The position numbers were made by a program, and so were the translations under genes. Of a stretch of 64,000 nucleotides of DNA, positions 42,969-53,097 are shown one piece after another (the first letter of the stretch is position 1; each line of letters begins with the position of its first letter). Source of the stretch: Bradyrhizobium lablabi. Its GTDB lineage: Bacteria; Pseudomonadota; Alphaproteobacteria; Rhizobiales; Xanthobacteraceae. Under the pieces are notes generated by a model. That model saw only the letters and a list, made by a program, of their open reading frames with translations, was not told the DNA's origin and ran no database searches. The DNA lies in NCBI RefSeq assembly GCF_018131005.1, contig NZ_JAFCJK010000011.1, positions 62,001-126,000 on the forward strand, given 5' to 3'.

Positions 42969-45494
42969 ATGACCGAGCCGAGCAAGCTGCCTCATCACGC
43001 CGTTCCCGACCACCAGCCCGCAGCTGGCGGAATCGCCGCGCGTGCACGGGCGGCGATGGGCGGACCGCAATATCTTGACGGCCTCAATCCCGAGCAACGC
43101 GAGGCGGTCGAGACACTCGAGGGCCCCGTTTTGGTGCTGGCCGGCGCCGGCACCGGCAAGACGCGGGTTTTGACCACGCGCATCGCACACATTCTGAGCC
43201 AGGGCCGCGCGCGGCCGCACGAGATCCTGTCGGTGACGTTCACCAACAAGGCGGCGCGCGAGATGAAGCTGCGTCTTGCCCAGATGCTGGGTCAGGCGGT
43301 CGAAGGCATGCCGTGGCTTGGCACCTTCCACTCGATCGGCGGCCGCATCCTGCGCATCCATGCCGAACTGGTGCAGCTCAAGTCCAATTTCACCGTACTC
43401 GACGTCGACGATCAGGTCCGGCTGCTCAAGCAGTTGCTGCAGGCCGAGAACATCGACGACAAGCGCTGGCCGGCGCGGATGCTGGCGGGCCTGATCGACG
43501 GCTGGAAGAACCGCGGCCTGACTCCGGCGCAGGTGCCGTCGGGCGAAGCGGCCTCCTTCGGCAACGGCAAGGGCGGCAAGATCTATGCGACCTACCAGGA
43601 GCGGCTGAAAATCCTCAACGCCGCGGATTTCGGCGACCTGTTGTTGGAGAATATCCGTCTGTTCCGCGAAAATCCTGACGTGCTCAGGCAGTACCAGAAC
43701 CGCTTCAAGTTCATCCTGGTTGACGAATATCAGGACACCAACGTCGCACAGTATCTCTGGCTGCGGCTGCTGTCTCAGGCGCCTTCGCAGCAGGGCGAGC
43801 CGCTCTCGGCCATCATTCCGGGACCGATCGAGGATCCACGCAGAGAGGCGGCAGCGGCGCAAGTGGCGTTAGCGCCCCCCGCCTCGCGGCCCAAGAACAT
43901 CTGCTGCGTCGGCGACGACGATCAATCGATCTATGGCTGGCGCGGTGCCGAGGTCGACAACATCCTGCGCTTCGAGCACGATTTTCCCGGCGCCAAGGTC
44001 ATCCGCCTGGAGCGCAACTACCGCTCCACCGGCCACATCCTGGCCGCCGCCTCGCATCTGATCGCGCACAATGAAGGGCGGCTTGGCAAGACGCTGCGCA
44101 CGGAGGATGTCGACGGCGAGAAGGTCACCGTCACCGGCTCCTGGGATTCCGAAGAGGAAGCGCGCGCGATCGGTGAGGAGATCGAGGACCTGCAGCGCGC
44201 GGGCGAGAACCTCAACGAGGTCGCCATTCTCGTGCGCGCCTCTTTCCAGATGCGCGAGTTCGAGGATCGCTTCGTCACGCTCGGCCTGCCCTATCGCGTG
44301 ATCGGCGGCCCGCGCTTCTATGAGCGCGCCGAAATCCGCGACGCACTAGCGTACTTGCGCACGATCAATTCGCCCGCGGACGATCTCGCCTTTGAACGCA
44401 TTATTAACGTACCGAAACGCGGACTTGGCGACGCCACGGTTCAGATGCTGCACGAACACGCGCGCAAGCGCCGCATCCCCTTGTTCGAGGCCGCGCGCGC
44501 CGTGGTCGAGACCGACGAACTGAAACCGAAGGCGCGCAGTTCCCTGCGCGATCTCGTGATGCAATTCGACCGCTGGCGCGCCCAGTCCGAGGTGACGTCA
44601 CATACCGAGCTCGCCGAGATCGTGCTGGACGAGAGCGGCTATACCGAGATGTGGCAGAAGGACCGCTCCGCGGACGCTGCCGGACGGCTTGAGAACCTGA
44701 AGGAACTCGTGCGCTCGATGGAGGAGTTCGAGAACCTCCAGGGTTTCCTCGAACACATCTCGCTGGTGATGGACCGCGACGGCGAGACCGGCGACGATGC
44801 GGCGTCGCTGATGACGCTGCACTCGGCCAAGGGCCTCGAGTTCGACAACGTGTTCCTGCCCGGCTGGGAGGAAGGTTTGTTCCCGAGCCAGCGCACGCTC
44901 GACGAACAAGGCCGCGCAGGACTGGAGGAAGAACGCCGCCTCGCCCATGTCGGTCTGACCCGCGCCCGCCGCCGCGCAAAGATCTACTTCGCCACCAATC
45001 GGCGGATCCATGGCACCTGGTCGACCACGATCCCCTCGCGCTTCCTCGACGAGTTGCCGGCACACAATGTCGAGATCACGGAATCCAAGGGCGGCTCCGG
45101 CTGGGGCGGCGCCGGCGGCTATGGTCCCTCGCGTTTCGATAATGTCGAATCGTTCGGCTCGAGCTACGCGACGCCGGGCTGGCAGCGCGCCCAAGCCAAT
45201 CGCAACCGCGGCGGTGGCGGTGGATTCGAGGAGCGGCAGTCCTCATTTTCAGGCTCGCGAAGCGATGCCTCTACCGGCGGCTTCGGACGCGCCAGGCGCG
45301 GCCCGATGATAATCGAGGGCGAACTGGTCGCGAAATCCACTGGTACGGTCTCGGAATTCTCGCTCGATGACCGTGTGTTTCACCAGAAATTCGGCTACGG
45401 CCATGTGGTGAAGATCGACGGCAACAAGCTCACCATCGCATTCGAAAAGGCCGGCGAGAAAAAGGTCGTCGACAGTTTTGTGGAGCGGGTGTGA
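42969..45494 (+). CDS. uvrD: UvrD/PcrA-type 3'-5' DNA helicase
   Basis: 841 aa superfamily 1 helicase. Motif I LAGAGTGKTR, Ia TFTNKAAREM, II VDEYQDTN, III CVGDDDQSIYGWRGA, IV LERNYRST, V LMTLHSAKGLEF, VI ERRLAHVGLTRARRR. The C-terminus is a Tudor-like domain (FGYGHVVKIDGNKLTIAFEKAG), as in PcrA/UvrD that bind RNA polymerase. A Pro/Ala-rich insert of about 35 residues lies between motifs II and III, and a Gly-rich linker precedes the Tudor domain. It unwinds DNA in nucleotide excision and mismatch repair. The start at 42969 (MTEPSK) was preferred to an upstream frame of low-quality sequence. Confidence 0.95.
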   Translation: MTEPSKLPHHAVPDHQPAAGGIAARARAAMGGPQYLDGLNPEQREAVETLEGPVLVLAGAGTGKTRVLTTRIAHILSQGRARPHEILSVTFTNKAAREMKLRLAQMLGQAVEGMPWLGTFHSIGGRILRIHAELVQLKSNFTVLDVDDQVRLLKQLLQAENIDDKRWPARMLAGLIDGWKNRGLTPAQVPSGEAASFGNGKGGKIYATYQERLKILNAADFGDLLLENIRLFRENPDVLRQYQNRFKFILVDEYQDTNVAQYLWLRLLSQAPSQQGEPLSAIIPGPIEDPRREAAAAQVALAPPASRPKNICCVGDDDQSIYGWRGAEVDNILRFEHDFPGAKVIRLERNYRSTGHILAAASHLIAHNEGRLGKTLRTEDVDGEKVTVTGSWDSEEEARAIGEEIEDLQRAGENLNEVAILVRASFQMREFEDRFVTLGLPYRVIGGPRFYERAEIRDALAYLRTINSPADDLAFERIINVPKRGLGDATVQMLHEHARKRRIPLFEAARAVVETDELKPKARSSLRDLVMQFDRWRAQSEVTSHTELAEIVLDESGYTEMWQKDRSADAAGRLENLKELVRSMEEFENLQGFLEHISLVMDRDGETGDDAASLMTLHSAKGLEFDNVFLPGWEEGLFPSQRTLDEQGRAGLEEERRLAHVGLTRARRRAKIYFATNRRIHGTWSTTIPSRFLDELPAHNVEITESKGGSGWGGAGGYGPSRFDNVESFGSSYATPGWQRAQANRNRGGGGGFEERQSSFSGSRSDASTGGFGRARRGPMIIEGELVAKSTGTVSEFSLDDRVFHQKFGYGHVVKIDGNKLTIAFEKAGEKKVVDSFVERV

Positions 45495-45557
45495 CAGAGC
45501 GGCCTTCTCTAATCGTAGCCCTTGACCATCGTTGAATTCATGGGTTCAGATGGGGTC

Positions 45558-45971
45558 ATGGTCCGGGGAGGGTCTATCCTTTTTGCCATTGTGCTTGCCG
45601 CGCCGTCGCTGGCGGTTGCGGAGACGATAAGCTTTGGCGATTCCACGGCGCTGCTCGCCAAGAACTGCGGCGCGGAGATCGCCGCCAATTGCCGCGGCGT
45701 CAATCTTGACTCCAATCGCCTCAAGGAATGCCTTTCGCGCAATCAGGACGTCCTGACGCCACAGTGCAAATCCAGTTACCTCTCGACTTTCGATGCGATC
45801 CAGAAGCGGATCGCGGCCCGCGTCACGGTGGCCAATGCCTGCACCCGCGAGATTGTCAAACTGTGCGGCGGCTCGACAAAGGAGACCAGCAAATCTGTCC
45901 CCTGCCTCGTCACGGCAAAAGGCGTGAGCCGCAACTGCGCGCAGGCTATTCTTGATGCGGGGTATCAGTGA
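45558..45971 (+). CDS. Secreted cysteine-rich repeat protein
   Basis: 137 aa from the chosen start. Signal peptide MVRGGSILFAIVLAAPSLAVAE. The mature part has eight Cys in a pattern like the GLG1/Cys-rich repeat family: LLAKNCGAEIAANCRGV, RLKECLSRNQDVLTPQCKSSYLSTFD, ANACTREIVKLCGG, VPCLVTAKGVSRNCAQAIL. These repeats usually form disulfides in the envelope. Start uncertain: ATG 45540 and a TTG further up are possible. It overlaps the OmpA-domain gene by one base (TGATG), so the pair is probably functional as a unit. Confidence 0.8.
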   Translation: MVRGGSILFAIVLAAPSLAVAETISFGDSTALLAKNCGAEIAANCRGVNLDSNRLKECLSRNQDVLTPQCKSSYLSTFDAIQKRIAARVTVANACTREIVKLCGGSTKETSKSVPCLVTAKGVSRNCAQAILDAGYQ

Positions 45972-46648
45972 TGCGCTCTTTTGCGCGAGACCTGCGCGAC
46001 ATCGGCGTGCTGGGCGCGCTGGCGCTGCTGGCCGCACCGCTGTCGCCGGCGCTCGCGCAGACGGCGATCACGCGCGACGACGTCATCGCCAAACTCAACC
46101 ACTTCGAGACGCCGGCCGACATCGACGTTCCCGCGCTGCGCCAGCAGGTAGCCGAACGTTCGAAATCCCGCTCGAAGAATGAGCCGCCGCCCCAAAAGCG
46201 CCCGCCGATCGCACCTGATCTCGCCAACCTGCCTACCTTCAATGTCGACATCCAGTTCGACGTCGATACGCCGATCATCCTGCCGGCGTCCTATCAGACG
46301 GTCGGGCGCATCGCCGATGCCTTGACCCACGCGTCACTGTTGCCCTACACCTTCCTGATCGTCGGCCACATCGAATCGACCGGCAGGCGGGAGAACAACG
46401 CGCTGCTGAGCCAGCGCCGAGCCGACGCAGTCCGCGACATCCTGGTCAACACCTTCAAGATTTCCGCGAAACGTCTGCAGTCGGTCGGCCTCGGCGAGGA
46501 GCAACTGCTCGATCCCGCGCGGCCCAACGCGCCGGCCAACAATCAGCTCCAGATCATGACCGTCTCGAAACTGCCCGAGCAGAGCGAGCAGCCCGCGCAC
46601 CCGGCGTCCAGCGCGTCGACAGCCAAGAAGCCGGCGAAAAAGCGTTGA
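45971..46648 (+). CDS. OmpA-domain envelope protein
   Basis: 225 aa. Signal peptide (LRDIGVLGALALLAAPLSPALA), a Pro/Lys-rich linker (SRSKNEPPPQKRPP), and a C-terminal OmpA-like peptidoglycan-binding domain at about 90-195: FNVDIQFDVDTPIILPASYQT, LIVGHIESTGRRENNALLSQRRADAVRDILVN, LQSVGLGEEQL. The usual GHTD is GHIE here, a conservative change at the diaminopimelate-binding Asp. A Lys/Ala-rich tail ends the protein. No beta-barrel, so it is an anchored periplasmic protein; translationally coupled to the Cys-rich protein upstream. Confidence 0.84.
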   Translation: MRSFARDLRDIGVLGALALLAAPLSPALAQTAITRDDVIAKLNHFETPADIDVPALRQQVAERSKSRSKNEPPPQKRPPIAPDLANLPTFNVDIQFDVDTPIILPASYQTVGRIADALTHASLLPYTFLIVGHIESTGRRENNALLSQRRADAVRDILVNTFKISAKRLQSVGLGEEQLLDPARPNAPANNQLQIMTVSKLPEQSEQPAHPASSASTAKKPAKKR

Positions 46649-46655
46649 TCGACAG

Positions 46656-47195
46656 ATGGCGTTGTCCGCACCAGACTGGACCATCCGGCCGTGCAAAGCG
46701 CATGAATATGCCGCGCTCGGCAAGCTGCTGGTTTCGGCCTACGCCGGACTGCCCGGCATGCCGACGCCGCAGCAACAGCCCGACTATTACGCCATGCTGG
46801 CCGATGTCGGCACGCGCGTCGCGCGGCCGTCGGTGACGGTGTTCGTCGCAACAGATGAAGCGGGACAACTGCTTGGCAGCATCGACTACATCGACGACAT
46901 GACACATTACGGCTCCGGCGGCACCGCACCGACGATCGCGGATGCGGCCGGCTTGCGCCTGCTCGCCGTGAGCGACGTGGCCCGCGGCAGGGGCGTCGGA
47001 AAGGCACTCGTGCTCTTCTGTATCGAGCAGGCACGCCGCGCCGGCAAGGCACGCGTCGTGCTCCACACCACAAAGATGATGCGGGCCGCGTGGAAGATAT
47101 ATGAAGGGCTGGGCTTCGTCCGGTTTCCCGAGCTCGATTTTCAGCAGAGTGGCTTCGACGTATTCGGCTTTCAGTTGGACATCGCTCAACGCTAG
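46656..47195 (+). CDS. GNAT family N-acetyltransferase
   Basis: 179 aa GNAT fold: WTIRPCKAHEYAALGKLLVSAYAGLPG (alpha1 region), GLRLLAVSDVARGRGVGKALVLFCIEQAR (acetyl-CoA loop RGRGVGKA), and MRAAWKIYEGLGFVRFPELDF. Only 7 bp after the OmpA-domain gene, so it is probably co-transcribed with it. Substrate not predictable. Confidence 0.88.
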   Translation: MALSAPDWTIRPCKAHEYAALGKLLVSAYAGLPGMPTPQQQPDYYAMLADVGTRVARPSVTVFVATDEAGQLLGSIDYIDDMTHYGSGGTAPTIADAAGLRLLAVSDVARGRGVGKALVLFCIEQARRAGKARVVLHTTKMMRAAWKIYEGLGFVRFPELDFQQSGFDVFGFQLDIAQR

Positions 47196-47341
47196 GCTTC
47201 CTCGAATTTCCTGTTCTATCGGTCCGGCGTGACGCATTGCGAAACGCAGTTTGCGTTCCTATCTCGTGGGGACATTTTCCTCGCCCAGGTGCGCATGGAA
47301 GCGCCCTACCCTGCCTCCATACCTCACCGATCACCCAAGCC

Positions 47342-48265
<924 letters not shown>

Positions 48266-48422
48266 AGTTCCTGTCAGCTTGCTGCCGCCCGTCACACGGA
48301 CTTCAAAGCTCGAATGCCGAACCAGAATCATCAATTTCCAGCGCCGCTCCGATTTCTAAGCTCGCAGCGGAGGCCCCGCAAGCGCATGTGGGCTTCGAAA
48401 TCGCAGTGCCGGTGAGGACGCC

Positions 48423-49184
48423 ATGAACCTCCATGCCATCCGCGCGATCTATCTCTTCGAAATGGCGCGTACCTGGCGCACGCTGCTGCAAAGCATTGTC
48501 GCGCCCGTGGTATCGACCTCGCTGTATTTCGTGGTGTTCGGCGCCGCGATCGGCTCGCGCATCACGCAGGTGGACGGCGTGAGCTACGGCACGTTCATCG
48601 TGCCCGGGCTCGTGATGCTGTCGGTGCTGACCCAGAGCATCACCAACGCCTCGTTCGGCATCTACTTCCCGAAATTCGTCGGCACGATCTACGAGATCCT
48701 GTCGGCGCCGGTCTCCTATTTCGAGATTGTGATCGGCTATGTCGGCGCCGCAGCAACCAAGTCGATTATCCTCGGCCTGATCATCCTGGCGACCGCCGGG
48801 CTGTTCGTGCCGCTGCACATCGTCCATCCGGTGTGGATGATGACCTTCCTGGTGCTGACAGCGGTCACCTTCAGCCTGTTCGGCTTCATCATCGGCATCT
48901 GGGCCGACGGCTTCGAGAGGCTGCAGATGATCCCGATGCTGGTGGTGACCCCGTTGACCTTCCTCGGCGGCAGCTTCTATTCGGTGAACATGCTGCCGCC
49001 GACCTGGCACACCATCAGCCTGTTCAATCCCGTGGTCTACCTGATCTCCGGCTTCCGCTGGAGCTTCTATGAGATCGCCGACGTCAGCGTCGCGCTCAGT
49101 CTTGGCATGACGGTCGGCTTCCTCGTCATCTGCATGGTCATCGTGGCGCGGATCTTCAAAACCGGCTACCGGCTGAAAAACTGA
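48423..49184 (+). CDS. ABC-2 type exporter permease
   Basis: 253 aa, six hydrophobic segments, ABC2_membrane domain: IVAPVVSTSLYFVVFGAAIGSRITQVDGVSYGTFIVPGLVMLSVL and FLGGSFYSVNMLPPTWHTISLFNPVVYLISGFRWSF. It forms a homodimer with the preceding ATPase for export of an unknown substrate (drug, lipid or glycan). Separated from its ATPase gene by 157 bp, wider than usual, but on the same strand with no other gene between. Confidence 0.91.
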   Translation: MNLHAIRAIYLFEMARTWRTLLQSIVAPVVSTSLYFVVFGAAIGSRITQVDGVSYGTFIVPGLVMLSVLTQSITNASFGIYFPKFVGTIYEILSAPVSYFEIVIGYVGAAATKSIILGLIILATAGLFVPLHIVHPVWMMTFLVLTAVTFSLFGFIIGIWADGFERLQMIPMLVVTPLTFLGGSFYSVNMLPPTWHTISLFNPVVYLISGFRWSFYEIADVSVALSLGMTVGFLVICMVIVARIFKTGYRLKN

Positions 49185-49223
49185 CGTTCCGCGATCCGGA
49201 GCGCCGCGACGCGGTCGACGTTC

Positions 49224-49556
49224 CTATCGATAGCAGTGGAAGTGGCCGTAGCCGTCATGGTAGCCGCGACAGCGGTGACCGCGATGCCAGCCGCGATCGG
49301 GAATACCGAACACGCCCTTAACCGCCCCCATGGCACCGCCGACGCCGGCGCCAACGGCCCCGCCGACCACGCCGCCGACCGGCCCGGCGATCCGGTTACC
49401 TTCATGAGCGCCCTCGTGCGCCCCGCGAACGATGCCCTGGGCATGGCTGGTATGGGGGATCGCAAGCAGCGCGAGGATGAGGCACGCGGCCGCAAACAGG
49501 AGCCACACGGAAAGGCCGGCGGAGACGGCCGCGGTCTTGACCTTGGGTTTTTTCAT
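49224..49556 (-). CDS. Glycine-zipper secreted protein
   Basis: 110 aa. Long N-terminal signal or anchor (VSAGLSVWLLFAAACLILALLAI) then a Gly zipper (GPVGGVVGGAVGAGVGGAMGAVKGVFG) that can form a membrane or self-associating helix, and a Trp/His/Arg/Tyr-rich tail (RGWHRGHRCRGYHDGYGHFHCYR) with two Cys and several His. Such small exported proteins are frequent in Bradyrhizobium, function unknown; the His/Cys tail could bind metal. Start at 49554-49556 with AAGGAAT. Confidence 0.75.
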   Translation of the reverse strand: MKKPKVKTAAVSAGLSVWLLFAAACLILALLAIPHTSHAQGIVRGAHEGAHEGNRIAGPVGGVVGGAVGAGVGGAMGAVKGVFGIPDRGWHRGHRCRGYHDGYGHFHCYR

Positions 49557-49846
49557 CTTGATTCCTTAAAACACGACGCATTGGCATCGCCAGGCGGGAT
49601 TTTGAAACGCTCCTGCGGCCAAATCGTTGCACAAGCATGACCAATTCGAGTCGATTGCCGCGTCTCGCTCGCGCAAAAGTCAGCACGCGCCTTGATTGCG
49701 TACGCGGCCGCTGCCTTTTTTCGCACGGTGTCTCACATTCGCGTTTGAAGTGCGCGCCTCTGGAACTTCAGCCCAATTCCGGGCATAGTTATTACCGGGG
49801 GACGGAGAGCCGCGGCAGTGCAATCGGCCTGGAGGGCCAAAATTAA

Positions 49847-50605
49847 ATGCGTACGTTCCTCATTGCTTTCACCGCCCTGACGCTCGCCACCGCGAGTGCC
49901 GCTCAGGCCAAGGTCGCAATCACCGTCGACAAGAACAATCAGGAGATGACCGTCGCGGTCGACGGCGTCGAACGCTATCACTGGCCGGTCTCGACCGGCA
50001 TTCCGTCCTACGAGACGCCGAGCGGCTCCTTCCGTACTTTCCGGATGGAAGAGGACCACTTTTCCAAGGAATTCGACGACGCGCCGATGCCGCACTCGAT
50101 CTTCTTCACCAAGATCGGCCATGCAATCCATGGCACCGATTCCGTGAGCAAGCTCGGCAGTCCGGCCTCGCATGGTTGCGTGCGGCTGTCGCGCGCCAAT
50201 GCGGCCACGCTCTATGCGCTCGTGCAGGAGCAGGGCGTGCTCAGCACCACGGTCACTCTGAGCGGTTCGTCCCAGGTCGCGCTGGCGCGCAATCCGCGCC
50301 TGCGCAACGGCACCGCAGTCGCCCGCGGCACGCAGCAAGACGGCACCATCGGCGATCCCGTCGTGCTGACGCCGCAGCCGCGCGATTACCCGGCGCAGGC
50401 CCGCGTCAATGACGGCTACATCTATCCGGCGGATGGCAGTTCGACCGACCCGCGCTATCCCGCGCCTCGCATCGCCCGCCGCGTCTACGCCCAGCCGCAG
50501 CAGCAGTACTATTACGGCAACCAAGGTTACGCGCCGGCGCCGCAGGGCTACTACTACCAGCCGCGGCCCTATTATCAGCAGCAGCAGCCCGGCTATTATC
50601 AGTAG
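49847..50605 (+). CDS. L,D-transpeptidase (YkuD domain) with Gln/Tyr-rich tail
   Basis: 252 aa. Signal peptide at 1-21 (ATASAAQA-KV). YkuD domain with IHGTDS and the catalytic SHGCVRL (Cys111). It cross-links peptidoglycan stems or attaches lipoproteins, using the L,D bond. The C-terminal 60 residues are Pro/Gln/Tyr-rich (QQQYYYGNQGYAPAPQGYYYQ), a low-complexity tail that could bind the cell wall or matrix. GGAGGG before ATG 49847. Confidence 0.92.
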   Translation: MRTFLIAFTALTLATASAAQAKVAITVDKNNQEMTVAVDGVERYHWPVSTGIPSYETPSGSFRTFRMEEDHFSKEFDDAPMPHSIFFTKIGHAIHGTDSVSKLGSPASHGCVRLSRANAATLYALVQEQGVLSTTVTLSGSSQVALARNPRLRNGTAVARGTQQDGTIGDPVVLTPQPRDYPAQARVNDGYIYPADGSSTDPRYPAPRIARRVYAQPQQQYYYGNQGYAPAPQGYYYQPRPYYQQQQPGYYQ

Positions 50606-50656
50606 CAGCGCCATTTCGCCGTGCTACGGCAATCGCATGCCGCGCGCAGCGGCGGC

Positions 50657-52921
50657 CTACTGGTCGCCGTCGCGCAGGCGCCGATAGACCGCTCCCAGCA
50701 CATTCGAATAATCGTCGGTCCAGACCCGCTGCTTCTCGTCGGCCTCGGTCTCGGCCCAGAAATCGGAAGACGCGAGTTTGCCGACATCGGCCTCCTCGCG
50801 GGCCGACACCACGACCGAGGTCGAGAAGATATACTCGTTGTCGCGGCCGGAATCCTCGCTGTAGACCCAACTTTTCATGTCGTTGGCATCGGCGATGCCG
50901 ACGATGACGCTCGCGAGCTCGAGATGACGGTTGGAGACATGCATCACGACGGCGCCCTGCGGCGCCAGCTTCTGCTTGTAGATCGCCATCGCCTCCTCGG
51001 TCGCGAGATGGATCGGGATCGCGTCCGACGAATAGGCATCGATGATGATCAGATCGTAGATGCCGTCCGGCTCCCTGGCGAATGTCAGCCGCGCGTCGCC
51101 GATCACCGGCTTTAAATCCGGCTCGCAGCTCTGGATATAGGTGAAGTATTTCGGGTCGCGCGCGGTATCGACCATCGACTGGTCGATCTCGAAGAACTTC
51201 CACTGCTCGCCGGGCTCGGACGCGCAGGTCAACGTGCCCGAGCCGAGCCCGATCACGGCCACTTTCAGCGGCGCGCCCTTGCGCTCCCGCATCGCCGATA
51301 TCGCCTGCCCGATGCCGCCGTCCTTGTGGTAGTAGGTGATCGGCTCGGGCCGTCCGGTGACCGGCGTGCCGTTGTCATTCTTGAACTTCTCTGCGCCGTG
51401 GATCGTGGTGCCGTGCATCAGCACGTGATACTGCCCGTTCGGCGTCACCACGATCTTGTGCACGCCGAAGAAGCTGCGCACCGTCTCGACGCGCCCCTCG
51501 TCGGACGGGTACGCGCGCAGCAGCACCAGCGCGACGACGACGGTCGCAAAGATCTTCCAACGGTTGGCGTTCAGCGCCAGCGCCAGCAGCGCCGAGAGCA
51601 CGCCGACCGCACCGATCACCCACACCCGCCGGTCATCAACCCAGGAGAATGCCTTACCGACCGAATAGGCCGGCGCGATCAACGCGATCGCCAGCACTGC
51701 GAGCAACGGCCAGTACCAGGCGCTCCAGCGCGGCAGCCGCTCGGCGCCGCCGGGCGGACGGCATAGCGCCGCGAGCGCCAGCAGGATCGGATATTCCGCA
51801 ACCCAGGAGAAGGTGAAGGGCGCGATCAGGCCCGCGAACAGGCCGCCGACCATGCCGCCGAACGACAGCGCGACGTAGAAGCCGGTAAGATATTTGGCAG
51901 CGGGGCGCGTTCGCGCCAGTTCGCCATGACAGGCCATCGCAATGACGAAAAAGCAAACCTGATGGCCGCCGAGCGTCAGCAGCAGGTTCTGTTCGCCGCC
52001 GACCGCGAGCAGGATGATCACGCCCGCGATCGCCAGCGGTTGCGCCAGCAGCATCCATTTGTGCGGCAGCAGCGGCCGCGACTGGAACACCAGCACCCAG
52101 GTCAGAAGATACAGCGAAAGCGGCAACACCCAGAGCAAGGGGGCGGCGGCGACGTCGGTCGAGATATGCGCGGTCACGGCGATGAGAAGGCCCGACGGCA
52201 CCGCGGCGAGGAAAATCCAGCGCGCGCGCAACATCCATGACGGCGCTGGCGCGTCCGCGTCGTCAGCCGGCATGTTGAGCAGGCCCGCATTGGCCGGGGA
52301 GCGCAGCAACAGCGCAGCGCAGCCCGCGATCAGCACGATCAGGAGGCCATAGAAGCAGGTCCAGATCAGGTTCTGGCTGCGCAGCGTGAACATCGGCTCC
52401 AGGAGCACGGGATAGGACAGCAGCGCGAGGAAGCTGCCGATGTTCGAGGACGCGTAGAGGAAGTACGGGTCGGGCCCGTTGGGGTGCCCGGTGCGCACGA
52501 ACCAGGCCTGCAGCAGCGGATTGTTGGCGGCGAGCGCGAAGAACGGCAGCCCGATCGATACCACGAACAAGCCGAGCAGCCAGAACGCATAGCCCGAGGT
52601 CGGCGGCTCGCCCCAGCCGCTTTTGATCGACAGCGGCAGCGTCAACAGCGCGACGACGAGCAGCACGAGATGCACCACGACCGGAACGAGGCGGCTGCGG
52701 AGCTTCATCAGGACATGCGCGTAGGCATAGCCGCCAAGCAGCAGCGATTGGAAGAACACCATCGCCACCGACCACACGGCCGGCGAGCCTCCGAGCCGCG
52801 GCAGCACCATCTTGGTGAACAGCGGCTGCACCGAGAACAGCAGCAATGCGCTCACGAAAATCGCAGCGGTGTACACAACCAGCACCAGCCGGTTTCGCGA
52901 GGCGGACGGCTCAGGCGTCAT
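50657..52921 (-). CDS. Membrane protein fused to a spermidine synthase-like domain
   Basis: 754 aa. About 12-14 transmembrane helices occupy residues 1-500 (IFVSALLLFSVQPLFTKMVLPRLGG, the family opening), followed by a cytoplasmic methyltransferase-like domain from about 560: VAVIGLGSGTLTCASEPG, FFEIDQSMVDTARDPKYFTY, VIGDARLTFAR and YDLIIIDAYSSDAIPIHLATEEAM, which matches the spermidine/spermine synthase fold with its DAYSSD acidic loop. These are commonly named fused MFS/spermidine synthase; aminopropyltransferase activity is unproven. The start at 52921 (MTPEPSASRN) has CGGAG; an earlier frame has no homology. Divergent from the next gene. Confidence 0.87.
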   Translation of the reverse strand: MTPEPSASRNRLVLVVYTAAIFVSALLLFSVQPLFTKMVLPRLGGSPAVWSVAMVFFQSLLLGGYAYAHVLMKLRSRLVPVVVHLVLLVVALLTLPLSIKSGWGEPPTSGYAFWLLGLFVVSIGLPFFALAANNPLLQAWFVRTGHPNGPDPYFLYASSNIGSFLALLSYPVLLEPMFTLRSQNLIWTCFYGLLIVLIAGCAALLLRSPANAGLLNMPADDADAPAPSWMLRARWIFLAAVPSGLLIAVTAHISTDVAAAPLLWVLPLSLYLLTWVLVFQSRPLLPHKWMLLAQPLAIAGVIILLAVGGEQNLLLTLGGHQVCFFVIAMACHGELARTRPAAKYLTGFYVALSFGGMVGGLFAGLIAPFTFSWVAEYPILLALAALCRPPGGAERLPRWSAWYWPLLAVLAIALIAPAYSVGKAFSWVDDRRVWVIGAVGVLSALLALALNANRWKIFATVVVALVLLRAYPSDEGRVETVRSFFGVHKIVVTPNGQYHVLMHGTTIHGAEKFKNDNGTPVTGRPEPITYYHKDGGIGQAISAMRERKGAPLKVAVIGLGSGTLTCASEPGEQWKFFEIDQSMVDTARDPKYFTYIQSCEPDLKPVIGDARLTFAREPDGIYDLIIIDAYSSDAIPIHLATEEAMAIYKQKLAPQGAVVMHVSNRHLELASVIVGIADANDMKSWVYSEDSGRDNEYIFSTSVVVSAREEADVGKLASSDFWAETEADEKQRVWTDDYSNVLGAVYRRLRDGDQ

Positions 52922-53097
52922 GAAGGCTCCGGCATGGACCCGGCGGGCGCCGGAGGCGGATGGTCCAGCGGCATCGCGCGGGAAAGTTGACTTGAGCATA
53001 TGGCGGCAACACGGGCAAGGAATCGCGGTCATGCGGACTTGACGGGACGCCGATAGAGCGCGACAGCACGGTGTAATCACTGTTTCTTGAAGCGGAC

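Noticed and set aside
47230..47252. Small AACGCA-N3-TGCGTT palindrome before the ABC exporter ATPase
   Set aside because: Only a 6-bp stem with no further context; likely chance.
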